Part shown: positions 5,694 through 11,837 of the stretch, in pieces
Position numbering within the stretch: the stretch's first letter is position 1
Layout: every line of letters begins with the position of its first letter
Assembly: GCA_013003515.1 (NCBI GenBank)
Contig: JABDIW010000306.1
Span: 1 to 11,837 of the forward strand
Reading direction: 5' to 3'
DNA length: 11,837 bases
From: Acidimicrobiia bacterium
Lineage (GTDB): Bacteria; Actinomycetota; Acidimicrobiia; Spongiisociales; UBA5794
Translations under genes and position numbers: made by a program
Notes under the pieces: model-generated
What the model saw: the letters and a program-made list of their open reading frames with translations, nothing else
Databases searched by the model: none
Told to the model about the DNA's origin: nothing

Positions 5694-7124
5694 TCAATGG
5701 GGCATCCCGGTGGCGGCTTCGCCCAGAACGTGCAGCTTCATGAGGTTCGTCGACGCCTCCTGATTGGGGGGAACTCCGGCCACGATGACAGCCCCCTCGC
5801 CCTCTTCGAGGATCTGGCGCTCGAGAAGGGTGGTCTCCGAGGCCAGGATCATGTCGTCCGTCGAGCTGACCCGTTCCAGCATCATGGGGGTCACTCCCGA
5901 GTAGATGGCCATGCGGTTGTAGGCGCCCATGTTCGGCGTGAAGCCGTACACCCGTGCCCGCGGCCGATACTTCGACAGCAGCCGGGCGGTGCTCCCGCTC
6001 TCGGTGAACGCTACGACGGCGCGCAGGCCCAGGCTGTCGGCGGCAGCTACGGCCGATTGGGCGATTGCCGAAGCGAAACGGGAGATGTCCTCCAGGAACT
6101 CGGCTTCCGGGGGACGGCCGTAATCGGGGCTCTTCTCGGCCTCGATGCAGATCCGGGACATCGTCCGCACCGCCCGGTCCGGGTAGCTGCCGATGGCGGT
6201 CTCGGCAGACAGCATCACCGCATCGGTCCCGTCCAGGACGGCATTGGCGACATCGGTCACCTCGGCACGTGTTGCCCTCGGCGCCGACGTCATCGACTCC
6301 AGCATCTCCGTGGCAGTGATCGATATGCGGCCGTACGCATTGGTGCGGGCAATGATGTCCTTCTGAATCCGGGGCATGGTGTCGAACGACACATCGATAC
6401 CGAGGTCTCCCCGGGCGACCATCACGGCGTCCGCTGAAGCGAGGATGTCGTCGAGGTTGCGGTAGGCAAGCGCCGACTCGATCTTGGCCACGATGCAGAC
6501 GCCGGGGGCGATCAGCGATCGCACCTCTTCGATGTGCGCACCGCTCGACACGAACGAAGCGGCAACCATGTCGACGCCCAGTTCCTTGCCCAGTTCGAGG
6601 TCGGAGCGGTCCTTCTCGGTGATCGGCGGGATGTCCATGGAGCTGCCCGGAAAGGCGACACCCTTGCGTGACCCGAGAACGCCGCCCTCGCGGATGGTGG
6701 CCCGAACGCCGGTCTCCCCGACCTCCTCGACCGTGAGATGGATGAGCCCATCGGCCAGGAGGATGGGCGCTCCGGGGGCGAGATCGACGTCCTTGAGGTA
6801 GTGGACGTACACCTCATCCGCCGTGCCTTCGCCCTCTCCCGGGCGCAGCATCACCGTCGAGCCGGCTTCCAGCGTCACCTCGCCGTCGGGGAACGTCCCC
6901 ACCCTCAGTTTCGGGCCCTGGATGTCTTGCATGACGGCCACGGGGCGTCTCATGCGATCGGAGGCCTCACGGACCCAGCCGTACACACGGCGATGCACCT
7001 CGCTGTCACCGTGGGAGAAGTTGAGACGGGCAACGTTCATGCCGGCCTCGATGAGCTCCTCGATTGCAGCCTCGGATGCAGTTGCCGGCCCGATCGTGGC
7101 GATGATCTTGGTCTTGCGTTCCAT
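5694..7124 (-). CDS. pyk: Pyruvate kinase
   Basis: Transfers the phosphate of phosphoenolpyruvate to ADP, giving pyruvate and ATP, the last glycolytic step. 476 residues, normal for bacterial enzymes. The A domain barrel starts with MERKTKIIATIGPAT. Arg33 lies in ARLNFSHG, the B-domain lid is about 72-165, the signature IVAKIES is at 211-217 with catalytic Lys214 and metal-binding Glu216, MVARGDLGIDV at 235-245 carries metal ligand Asp240, and ITATEMLESM is at 269-278. The C-terminal effector domain (about 345-470) has GSTARLLSKYRP at 377-388. The start at 7124 follows the family N-terminus; a GTG at 7169 would add 15 atypical residues. There is no Shine-Dalgarno; TATCGT lies 9 nt upstream (7134-7139). 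It diverges from the F420-linked operon across 92 bp containing a large palindrome. Confidence 0.96.
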   Translation of the reverse strand: MERKTKIIATIGPATASEAAIEELIEAGMNVARLNFSHGDSEVHRRVYGWVREASDRMRRPVAVMQDIQGPKLRVGTFPDGEVTLEAGSTVMLRPGEGEGTADEVYVHYLKDVDLAPGAPILLADGLIHLTVEEVGETGVRATIREGGVLGSRKGVAFPGSSMDIPPITEKDRSDLELGKELGVDMVAASFVSSGAHIEEVRSLIAPGVCIVAKIESALAYRNLDDILASADAVMVARGDLGIDVSFDTMPRIQKDIIARTNAYGRISITATEMLESMTSAPRATRAEVTDVANAVLDGTDAVMLSAETAIGSYPDRAVRTMSRICIEAEKSPDYGRPPEAEFLEDISRFASAIAQSAVAAADSLGLRAVVAFTESGSTARLLSKYRPRARVYGFTPNMGAYNRMAIYSGVTPMMLERVSSTDDMILASETTLLERQILEEGEGAVIVAGVPPNQEASTNLMKLHVLGEAATGMPH

Positions 7125-7133
7125 CGGCGAACA

Positions 7134-7139
7134 ACGATA
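7134..7139 (-). promoter_or_regulatory. Candidate -10 hexamer (TATCGT) of pyk
   Basis: Minus-strand TATCGT followed by 9 nt and the ATG at 7124. No convincing -35 and no Shine-Dalgarno. It would give a nearly leaderless mRNA. Confidence 0.3.
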
Positions 7140-7175
7140 GACCCCGACCCTGGGCTTGTTCGGATTCACGGGCAG

Positions 7176-7203
7176 CCTGTCTGCGATGGCCCATCGAGAC
7201 AGG
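7176..7203. promoter_or_regulatory. 28-bp near-perfect palindrome, likely operator
   Basis: CCTGTCT (7176-7182) pairs with AGACAGG (7197-7203), and CGATGG (7184-7189) pairs with CCATCG (7191-7196), with one unpaired G at 7183 and a central C at 7190: 13 paired positions. It ends at the base before the TAACTT -10 hexamer, so it covers the -35 and spacer of the operon promoter and lies 36 bp from the candidate pyk -10. A dimeric repressor here could control both directions. No regulator gene is adjacent. Confidence 0.7.
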
Positions 7204-7209
7204 TAACTT
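7204..7209 (+). promoter_or_regulatory. -10 hexamer (TAACTT) for a leaderless operon mRNA
   Basis: TAACTT is followed by 7 nt and then the ATG at 7217, the spacing expected when transcription begins at the start codon. No Shine-Dalgarno precedes the ATG. The -35 position (about 7181-7186) falls inside the palindrome and is not consensus. Confidence 0.55.
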
Positions 7210-7216
7210 CACATCC

Positions 7217-8209
7217 ATGGAATTCGGAGCGTTTGTACCGCAGGGTTGGAGACACGATCTCGTCGGGATCCCCGTCGAGGAGCAATGGGCGGCGATGCAG
7301 TCGGTGGCGACGAGCATCGAGCGGGCCGGGTACACCTCGGCGTGGGTGTACGACCACTTCCACCCGGTGCCTGAGCCCACCCAGGAACCCGTGTACGAGG
7401 CGTGGACGCTGATGGCCGCTCTGGCAGCTGTGACGTCGAAGGTGCGTCTCGGCCAGATGTGCACCTGTAACTCGTACCGGCCGCCGTCGTATCTCGCCAA
7501 GGTCGCCGCCACCATCGACGTCATCTCGGGCGGGAGGCTGGAGATGGGGATCGGTGCCGGCTGGTACGAGCACGAGTACACCGGATACGGGTACCCGTTC
7601 CCGAAGCCATCGGTGCGCATCGGGCAGCTCCGTGAAGGCGTCGAGATCATGAAGCGAATGTGGACCGAGGACGTCGTGGACTACGCCGGCGACCACTACA
7701 CGCTCGAGGGCGCCCTGTGCCGACCCAAGCCGCTCCAGAATCCGCACATCCCCTTGTGGATCGCCGGTGGCGGCGAGCAACTCACGCTGCGAGTCGCGGC
7801 CAACCACGCCGACTACACCAACTTCGGCGTCGACCTCGACCAGTTCAACCACAAGAGCACCGTGCTCGCAGGCCATTGCGACGCCGTTGGCCGCGACTTC
7901 GGATCGATCACCCGGACATCCAACTTCAATGTCGCCATCGCCGAGACCGAAGCCGGCGTCGAGGCATTGCTCCAGTCGTACCGGGACATGTACATGCCGC
8001 TGTTCGGTGCCGAGATGACGGAGGGGATGCTCCAGCGCAACTGGATCGACGGTGGTGGCATGGCGGGCACCCCGCAACAGATCATCGAGCGGCTCGGGGA
8101 GTGGAAAGAGGCAGGCATGGGCTACGCCATCGTCTACTTCGCCGAAGCCGCCTACGACACCACCGGACTCGAGCTGTTCGCACGCGAAGTGGTCCCGGCT
8201 CTGGCGTGA
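7217..8209 (+). CDS. LLM class F420-dependent oxidoreductase
   Basis: A 330-residue TIM-barrel protein of the bacterial luciferase-like monooxygenase superfamily; actinobacterial members of this type use reduced F420 as hydride carrier. It starts MEFGAFVPQGWRHDL, which I recall as typical of the Rv1855c-like subgroup. The core signature runs from about 75 to 128 (VRLGQMCTCNSYRPP, then KVAATIDVISGGRLEMGIGAG and YEHEYTGYGYPFP). PLWIAGGGEQLTLRVAANHADYTNF at about 179-203 and GTPQQIIERLGEWKEAGMGY at about 284-303 complete the fold. Substrate unknown. First gene of a four-gene set: its TGA overlaps the GTG of the VOC gene in GTGA. Cytosolic. Linkage to cofC, an F420 biosynthesis gene, supports F420 rather than FMN as cofactor. 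Confidence 0.9.
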   Translation: MEFGAFVPQGWRHDLVGIPVEEQWAAMQSVATSIERAGYTSAWVYDHFHPVPEPTQEPVYEAWTLMAALAAVTSKVRLGQMCTCNSYRPPSYLAKVAATIDVISGGRLEMGIGAGWYEHEYTGYGYPFPKPSVRIGQLREGVEIMKRMWTEDVVDYAGDHYTLEGALCRPKPLQNPHIPLWIAGGGEQLTLRVAANHADYTNFGVDLDQFNHKSTVLAGHCDAVGRDFGSITRTSNFNVAIAETEAGVEALLQSYRDMYMPLFGAEMTEGMLQRNWIDGGGMAGTPQQIIERLGEWKEAGMGYAIVYFAEAAYDTTGLELFAREVVPALA

Positions 8210-8676
8210 CCGACTTCGCCCCGCTGGATCTGGTCGAGCGCTTCGACCACGTTGCGATGGCCGTGTGGGATGTCTCCGCGATGCTGCCGCTCGTCGAAGT
8301 CCTCGGTGGCCGATTTCGCAACGGAGGAGACGTCCCGGCGGCCGGCTTCAAGTGGGTGCAGTTCCATCTGCCCGAGGCCGGGAAGCTGGAGCTGCTCCAG
8401 CCGCTCGACCCGGAAGACACCGCACACTTCCTGGTCCGATTCCTCCAGACGAAGGGCGAGGGCCTGCACCACCTGACGTTCAAAGTCACCGATCTCGCTA
8501 CGGCGGTTGACGAGGCTCGGCGACGAGGATTCGACGTGGTCGGCGTCGACACCACCGGGGCATGGAAGGAAGCGTTCCTCCACCCCGTATCGACCCGCGG
8601 AGTCCTGGTGCAGTTCGCCGAGTGGGACGAGTCCGATCCCCCCGAGCCCAGGGCAAGCCTGGCCGACATCCTGTGA
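8206..8676 (+). CDS. VOC family protein, methylmalonyl-CoA-epimerase-like
   Basis: 156 residues, two beta-alpha-beta-beta-beta modules of the vicinal-oxygen-chelate fold. Probable metal ligands are His15 (FDHVAMAV), Glu62 (KLELLQP), His89 (GEGLHHLTFKV) and Gln136 (RGVLVQFAE). The C-terminal block GAWKEAFLHPVSTRGVLVQF closely follows the methylmalonyl-CoA epimerase pattern of an FLHP motif followed by GGVLVELxQ, but the last acidic ligand is Gln. So either a variant epimerase or a relative acting on another CoA or small-molecule substrate. It starts at GTG 8206, overlapping the previous stop by 4 nt, and ends in GTGA shared with cofC. It is not annotated as mce because of the ligand change and the F420-linked neighbours. 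Confidence 0.82.
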   Translation: MTDFAPLDLVERFDHVAMAVWDVSAMLPLVEVLGGRFRNGGDVPAAGFKWVQFHLPEAGKLELLQPLDPEDTAHFLVRFLQTKGEGLHHLTFKVTDLATAVDEARRRGFDVVGVDTTGAWKEAFLHPVSTRGVLVQFAEWDESDPPEPRASLADIL

Positions 8677-9245
8677 TCGCTCTCGTCCCGGTCAAGCCGT
8701 TCGGGGTGGCCAAACGTCGTCTCTCAGACCGGTTCACTCCTCCCCAGCGGCGGAAGCTCGGCATGGCGATCGCCGCTCACACCCTCTCCATCACTGCAGA
8801 CGCCGGGCTCGAGCCCCGTGTCGTGACCGGATCCGACGAGGTCGCGGCGTGGGCGGACCACCTCGGCGTCGGGGTGGTCGAAGAGCCCCCTGGGGGAGGT
8901 CTGGACGGTGCTGCGCGTGCCGGAGTCCATTCGGCCGCTGGATCCCCCTGGATGGTGATCCACGCCGACCTCCCGGCGCTCGACGTCGCCGACCTCACGG
9001 CCCTCACCGATGCCGGCCCGGGAGCGATCGCCCCCTCCCACGACGGAGGCACCTCGGCGGTCACGGGAATCTCGGACGACATCGAGTTCTCCTACGGCCC
9101 AGGGAGCTTCCATCGTCACCTCGCCGCACACCCCACCCTCGCTGTGGTGTGTCGGCCCGGCCTCGCATACGATCTCGACGACACCGCCGACTACGACGTC
9201 ATCGTGACGCTGGGCTCGGGGCGATGGATGGGAGAGATCACATGA
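8673..9245 (+). CDS. cofC: Phosphoenolpyruvate/2-phospho-L-lactate guanylyltransferase (F420 biosynthesis)
   Basis: A 190-residue CofC/FbiD family nucleotidyltransferase. It joins GTP to 2-phospho-L-lactate (archaea) or phosphoenolpyruvate (mycobacteria, where it is called FbiD), giving the activated donor for transfer to Fo in coenzyme F420 synthesis. Motifs: VPVKPFGVAKRRL (5-17), the nucleotide-binding loop; HADLPAL (97-103), with Asp99 a likely metal ligand; SHDGGTSAVTGI (122-133); FSYGPGSFHRHL (139-150); and DLDDTADY at the end. Slightly short for the family but complete. GTG start in a 4-nt overlap with the VOC stop; the upstream in-frame extension to 8562 is only the VOC gene read in another frame. 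It ends ATGA into the deacetylase. No other F420 synthesis gene (fbiA, fbiB, fbiC) is in the window. Confidence 0.9.
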   Translation: MIALVPVKPFGVAKRRLSDRFTPPQRRKLGMAIAAHTLSITADAGLEPRVVTGSDEVAAWADHLGVGVVEEPPGGGLDGAARAGVHSAAGSPWMVIHADLPALDVADLTALTDAGPGAIAPSHDGGTSAVTGISDDIEFSYGPGSFHRHLAAHPTLAVVCRPGLAYDLDDTADYDVIVTLGSGRWMGEIT

Positions 9246-9994
9246 CAACCGATCGGTACGGCGAGCTTCGCGACGCTCCCCCGCCGCTGGCAGCTCCGTC
9301 CCGAGCACTGGCGCTCGGCGCCCATCCCGACGACATCGAGTTCGGATGTGGGGGAACCCTGGCGAAGTGGGCGGCTGCGGGCTGCCATGTGGTGATGGCG
9401 ATCATGACCGACGGGTCCAAAGGCACCTGGGACCCGTCGATGGAACCGGGAGCGCTGGTACAGCAGCGCCGCGACGAACAGGACGCTGCGGCGCGAGCTC
9501 TGGGCGCCACCGAAGTCGTCTGGCTGGGCCACACCGACGGCGAAGTCGTCTACTCGATGGACCTGCGCGCCCAGGTGTGCCGGCTGATCCGAGAGCACAG
9601 ACCCGACGTGTTCCTGTCGCACGACCCGTGGCAGCGCTACCAACTCCACCCCGACCACCGCGCTACCGGCACCGCAGCGGTCGACGGAATGGTGGCCGCC
9701 CGTGACCATCTGTTCTTCCCCCAACAGGGACTCGGACCGCACCGACCGTCAGCCATGCTGCTGTGGTCGGCCGACGTCGTCGACCACTGGGAACCCCTTG
9801 CGGAGGGCGATGTGGCGGCCAAACTCGCCGCCCTTCTCGCCCACGAGTCGCAAGGCACCACGACGATGGGTGGCGCCGAGGTCGACGTGGAGAAGCGAGC
9901 CGAGTTCGAGGACCGCATCCGAACCTGGGTGTCCGAACAAGGCTCTGCCGCCGGTATCCCGGCGGCAGAGAGTTTCAAGCGTTTGACGCCCTGA
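9242..9994 (+). CDS. PIG-L/LmbE family Zn-dependent deacetylase
   Basis: 250 residues with the full family motif set: AHPDD (27-31; His28 and Asp31 metal ligands, Asp30 catalytic base), Glu33, and HPDH at 136-139 (His139 metal). These enzymes remove acetyl groups from GlcNAc-type substrates; relatives include MshB (mycothiol synthesis) and BshB. The sequence is not closely Mca-like, so the window carries two different PIG-L enzymes. Substrate unknown; membership in an F420-linked operon suggests a small-molecule step rather than mycothiol itself, but MshB activity cannot be excluded. The ATG at 9242 overlaps the cofC stop (ATGA); longer in-frame starts would read through cofC. Its last codons contain a 12-bp hairpin, and its stop lies 12 bp from the convergent ATPase gene. 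Confidence 0.87.
   Translation: MTTDRYGELRDAPPPLAAPSRALALGAHPDDIEFGCGGTLAKWAAAGCHVVMAIMTDGSKGTWDPSMEPGALVQQRRDEQDAAARALGATEVVWLGHTDGEVVYSMDLRAQVCRLIREHRPDVFLSHDPWQRYQLHPDHRATGTAAVDGMVAARDHLFFPQQGLGPHRPSAMLLWSADVVDHWEPLAEGDVAAKLAALLAHESQGTTTMGGAEVDVEKRAEFEDRIRTWVSEQGSAAGIPAAESFKRLTP
9943..9970. terminator. 12-bp perfect hairpin inside the deacetylase 3' end
   Basis: CTCTGCCGCCGG (9943-9954) and CCGGCGGCAGAG (9959-9970) are exact reverse complements around TATC. It encodes about residues 235-243 of the deacetylase, 22-24 nt before its stop. On the minus strand it lies 37 nt after the ATPase stop, a good place for that gene's terminator, since the convergent gap is only 12 bp. No strong T run is visible on either side (GTTTC on plus, CTTGTT on minus). 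Confidence 0.65.
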
Positions 9995-10006
9995 TCGGGC
10001 CTGTTG

Positions 10007-11218
10007 TCAGCGCTGGACCCCGATCCGGTACCCATCGCTCGGATCGAAGAAGTGGAACTTTCCACTGTCGAGGGACAACTTGACGGTATCGCCGGGACCG
10101 ACCCGCACATCTGAGCTGACCCGCGAGGAGAACTTGGTGGTGTCCCCCAGAGTCGAGGGGTCGGCGCCGGTGTCGGCCAACAGCTGCTCGATGTCCGGGG
10201 TGATCACCGGACGCTCAGGCAGCTCGTAGTGGATGAACGTCTCGGAGCCGAGGACCTCGGCGACGTCGACGGCGGCCTCGATGACCTCTTCCGGGTCGCC
10301 GCCGGCAACCGACGCCTCCTCGAAGTCTCCAGGACGAATGCCGATGACCAGCTCTTTGCCCATGTGGTTCTCGATCCCGGGATGGCGGTCGAGCGCCTTT
10401 TGCGCCACGTGGACCCGCTTGCCGGCGAAGTTCGCGTAGACGTTGCCGTTCGATCCCTCCAGGCTCCCGTACACCATGTTCATGGCGGGGCTCCCGATGA
10501 AACCGGCCACGAACAGGTTGACGGGCTCGTGGTACAGCTCGGCGGGCGGAGCGACCTGCTGCAGGTTGTTGGGGCTGGCGTCGGTGGTCGGCTTGAGCAC
10601 GGCGACCCGGGTACCCAGGGTCATGGCCTCGACCTGGTCGTGAGTCACGTAGACCGTGGTGGTGGCAAGCCTGGTGTGGATGCGGCCGAGCTCGGTGCGC
10701 ATCTGGACACGAAGCTTGGCATCGAGGTTGGAGAGAGGCTCATCCATGAGGAACGCCTTGGGCTCACGAACGATGGCACGACCCATGGCGACACGCTGCC
10801 GCTGGCCACCAGACAGGGCCTTTGGCTTCCGGTCGAGAAACTCGGTGATCTCGAGGATTGCGGCGGCTTCCTCAACCCGGGCCTTGATGTCTTCTTTCGA
10901 CATCTTGCGGAGCTTGAGACCGAAAGCCATGTTGTCGAACACGGACATGTGCGGATACAGCGCGTAGTTCTGAAAGACCATCGCGATGTCGCGGTCCTTG
11001 GGCTGGACGTCGTTGACCACCTGGTCACCGATCTCGACGGTCCCCTCGCTGATCTCCTCGAGGCCGGCGATCATCCGCAGGATCGTGGACTTGCCACAAC
11101 CCGACGGTCCAACCAGCACCAGGAACTCGCCGTCATGGATGTCGAGGTCGACATCACCGACTGCCCGAGTCCCTCCGGGGTAGATCTTGCCGACATCTTT
11201 CAGCGTGATCTCAGCCAT
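10007..11218 (-). CDS. ugpC: Sugar ABC transporter ATPase, UgpC/MsmX/MalK type
   Basis: 403 residues. The nucleotide-binding subunit of a carbohydrate-type importer works on the inner face of the membrane with two permeases and a binding protein, none of which are in view; such ATPases often serve several importers. Motifs: Walker [10 protein letters not shown] (37-45), Q-loop Gln83, signature LSGGQRQ (135-141), Walker B AFLMDEP (155-161), D-loop SNLDAK (163-168), H-loop His193. The TOBE-type regulatory region (about 243-400) carries [13 protein letters not shown]. It is longer than the usual 360-370 residues, with extra residues after VAVLKP (TTDASPNN, 211-218) and a long acidic stretch near 334-368. 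The start at 11218 is chosen for the family N-terminus [16 protein letters not shown] and for AAGGAG at 11230-11235 plus GAGGG at 11221-11225; the 24-residue upstream extension is rejected. The exact subfamily name is tentative. Confidence 0.9.
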   Translation of the reverse strand: MAEITLKDVGKIYPGGTRAVGDVDLDIHDGEFLVLVGPSGCGKSTILRMIAGLEEISEGTVEIGDQVVNDVQPKDRDIAMVFQNYALYPHMSVFDNMAFGLKLRKMSKEDIKARVEEAAAILEITEFLDRKPKALSGGQRQRVAMGRAIVREPKAFLMDEPLSNLDAKLRVQMRTELGRIHTRLATTTVYVTHDQVEAMTLGTRVAVLKPTTDASPNNLQQVAPPAELYHEPVNLFVAGFIGSPAMNMVYGSLEGSNGNVYANFAGKRVHVAQKALDRHPGIENHMGKELVIGIRPGDFEEASVAGGDPEEVIEAAVDVAEVLGSETFIHYELPERPVITPDIEQLLADTGADPSTLGDTTKFSSRVSSDVRVGPGDTVKLSLDSGKFHFFDPSDGYRIGVQR

Positions 11219-11280
11219 TTCCCTCTGGTCTCCTTGTCCGAGTGGTCGCAAATTACCAGGATCGCGATAATCATGTCCGA
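11219..11280. promoter_or_regulatory. Divergent promoter region between ATPase and SDR genes
   Basis: 62 bp, AT-rich for this genome. Plus strand: GATAAT at 11266-11271, 9 nt before the SDR ATG, with no Shine-Dalgarno, so a nearly leaderless start. Minus strand: TAATTT (11250-11255) would start an mRNA with a leader of about 25 nt containing AAGGAG. No good -35 for either direction. The ATG at 11273 leads only to an immediate stop. Confidence 0.4.
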
Positions 11281-11837
11281 ATGACTTCAAAAAGAACTGC
11301 CGTGATCACCGGAGGCACCGGTGGCCTCGGACACGCCATCGCTCCGTTGCTCACCGCCGCCGGGTTCAACCTCGCCGTCACGTACATCGTGCCCGAAGAG
11401 GCCGAGGCCCTCGAACAGCACCTGGACGTCGGGGAAGACCGCCTGTTGCTGCGCCGCGTCGACTGCACCGACAGCGAAGCGGTGACCGCATTCATGAAGG
11501 AGACAGCAGACAGGTTCGGTGACATCCACGTGATGGTGTCGCTCGTCGGGGGATGGGCCGGTGGCCGCGACGTCGAGGTCACCGACGACGTTCGCTTCGA
11601 CCGAATGGTCGACCTCAACCTGCGGTCGGCCTTCTACGCGACCCGCGCCGCGGTCCCCCATCTCCGTCGGGCCGGGTGGGGGCGCATCATCCTGGTGGGA
11701 AGCCGCGCCGCCTTCGACACGCCGGCAGGGCAGGGTGCCTTCAACATCGCCAAGGCGGGAGTCATCGCCCTCGCCAAGACCCTGGCAGAGGAACTGAGCG
11801 ACTCGGCCATCACGGCCAACGCGATCCTGCCCGCGAT
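11281..11837 (+). CDS. SDR family oxidoreductase-like protein, 3' truncated by window edge
   Basis: 185 codons are visible before the window ends; a full SDR is about 240-260 residues. Rossmann nucleotide-binding motif TGGTGGLG at 10-17; Asn113 in [28 protein letters not shown] with the catalytic-position Ser141; then [21 protein letters not shown]. The YxxxK active-site Tyr position is Phe154 (TTC), with Lys158 kept, and the usual NNAG motif near 87-90 reads SLVG. The protein thus keeps the fold and probably cofactor binding but lacks the standard proton donor; it may be a non-catalytic or altered-chemistry member. The ATG at 11281 gives [12 protein letters not shown], a normal SDR N-terminus. 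It diverges from the ABC ATPase gene. Confidence 0.85.
   Translation, partial: MTSKRTAVITGGTGGLGHAIAPLLTAAGFNLAVTYIVPEEAEALEQHLDVGEDRLLLRRVDCTDSEAVTAFMKETADRFGDIHVMVSLVGGWAGGRDVEVTDDVRFDRMVDLNLRSAFYATRAAVPHLRRAGWGRIILVGSRAAFDTPAGQGAFNIAKAGVIALAKTLAEELSDSAITANAILPA

Noticed and set aside
7166..8077. 303-codon minus-strand open frame opposite the LLM gene
   Set aside because: The plus strand encodes a complete LLM protein; the minus frame is Arg/His/Val-rich without motifs.
7660..8205. Upstream in-frame extension of the VOC protein
   Set aside because: It reads the LLM gene in the wrong frame with Arg/His-rich composition; the GTG in the GTGA overlap gives the normal VOC N-terminus.
10229..11284. 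351-codon plus-strand open frame opposite the ABC ATPase
   Set aside because: The minus strand carries every ABC ATPase motif; the plus frame has no recognisable domain and is a GC-driven shadow.

Overview
The window is a gene-dense, high-GC stretch of chromosome that looks actinobacterial. Evidence for this is a mycothiol S-conjugate amidase (Mca) homologue, an F420-dependent luciferase-like oxidoreductase beside an F420 biosynthesis guanylyltransferase (CofC/FbiD), a small SARP/BTAD regulator, and many start codons without a Shine-Dalgarno sequence that sit 6-10 nt after a -10-like hexamer. An uncultivated Acidimicrobiia-type lineage would fit, but this is inference from gene content. I saw no phage, transposon, tRNA, rRNA or CRISPR array.

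Layout. 1-152: two back-to-back tandem arrays of 7-bp units ending exactly at the mca stop codon. 150-1791 (minus): a stand-alone PD-(D/E)XK nuclease with a probable Fe-S cysteine set, followed by mca. 1872-3893 (plus): a membrane-anchored VanW/PASTA cell-envelope protein ending in a strong hairpin. 3971-4474 (minus): an unrecognised single-pass membrane protein whose outer part is three copies of a Tyr/Trp/Phe-rich repeat of about 27 residues. 4632-5378 (plus): a SARP-like regulator diverging from it, with operator-like repeats between the two. 5363-5659 (minus): a 98-residue protein of unknown function. 5694-7124 (minus): pyruvate kinase.

7217-9994 (plus) is the most coherent unit: LLM oxidoreductase, VOC/methylmalonyl-CoA-epimerase-like protein, CofC/FbiD and a PIG-L deacetylase. 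All three junctions are 4-nt stop/start overlaps (GTGA, GTGA, ATGA), so the genes are probably one translationally coupled operon. It diverges from pyruvate kinase across 92 bp that hold a near-perfect 28-bp palindrome directly abutting a -10 hexamer. Actinobacterial FbiD consumes phosphoenolpyruvate, the substrate of pyruvate kinase, so the palindrome may coordinate PEP use between glycolysis and F420 synthesis. This link is inference.

10007-11218 (minus) encodes a UgpC/MsmX/MalK-type sugar-importer ATPase without its permease genes. 11281-11837 (plus) is the start of an SDR-family gene cut by the window edge; its catalytic Tyr position reads Phe. The best candidates for something undescribed are the coupled F420 operon with its palindrome, and the aromatic repeat membrane protein with the divergent SARP.
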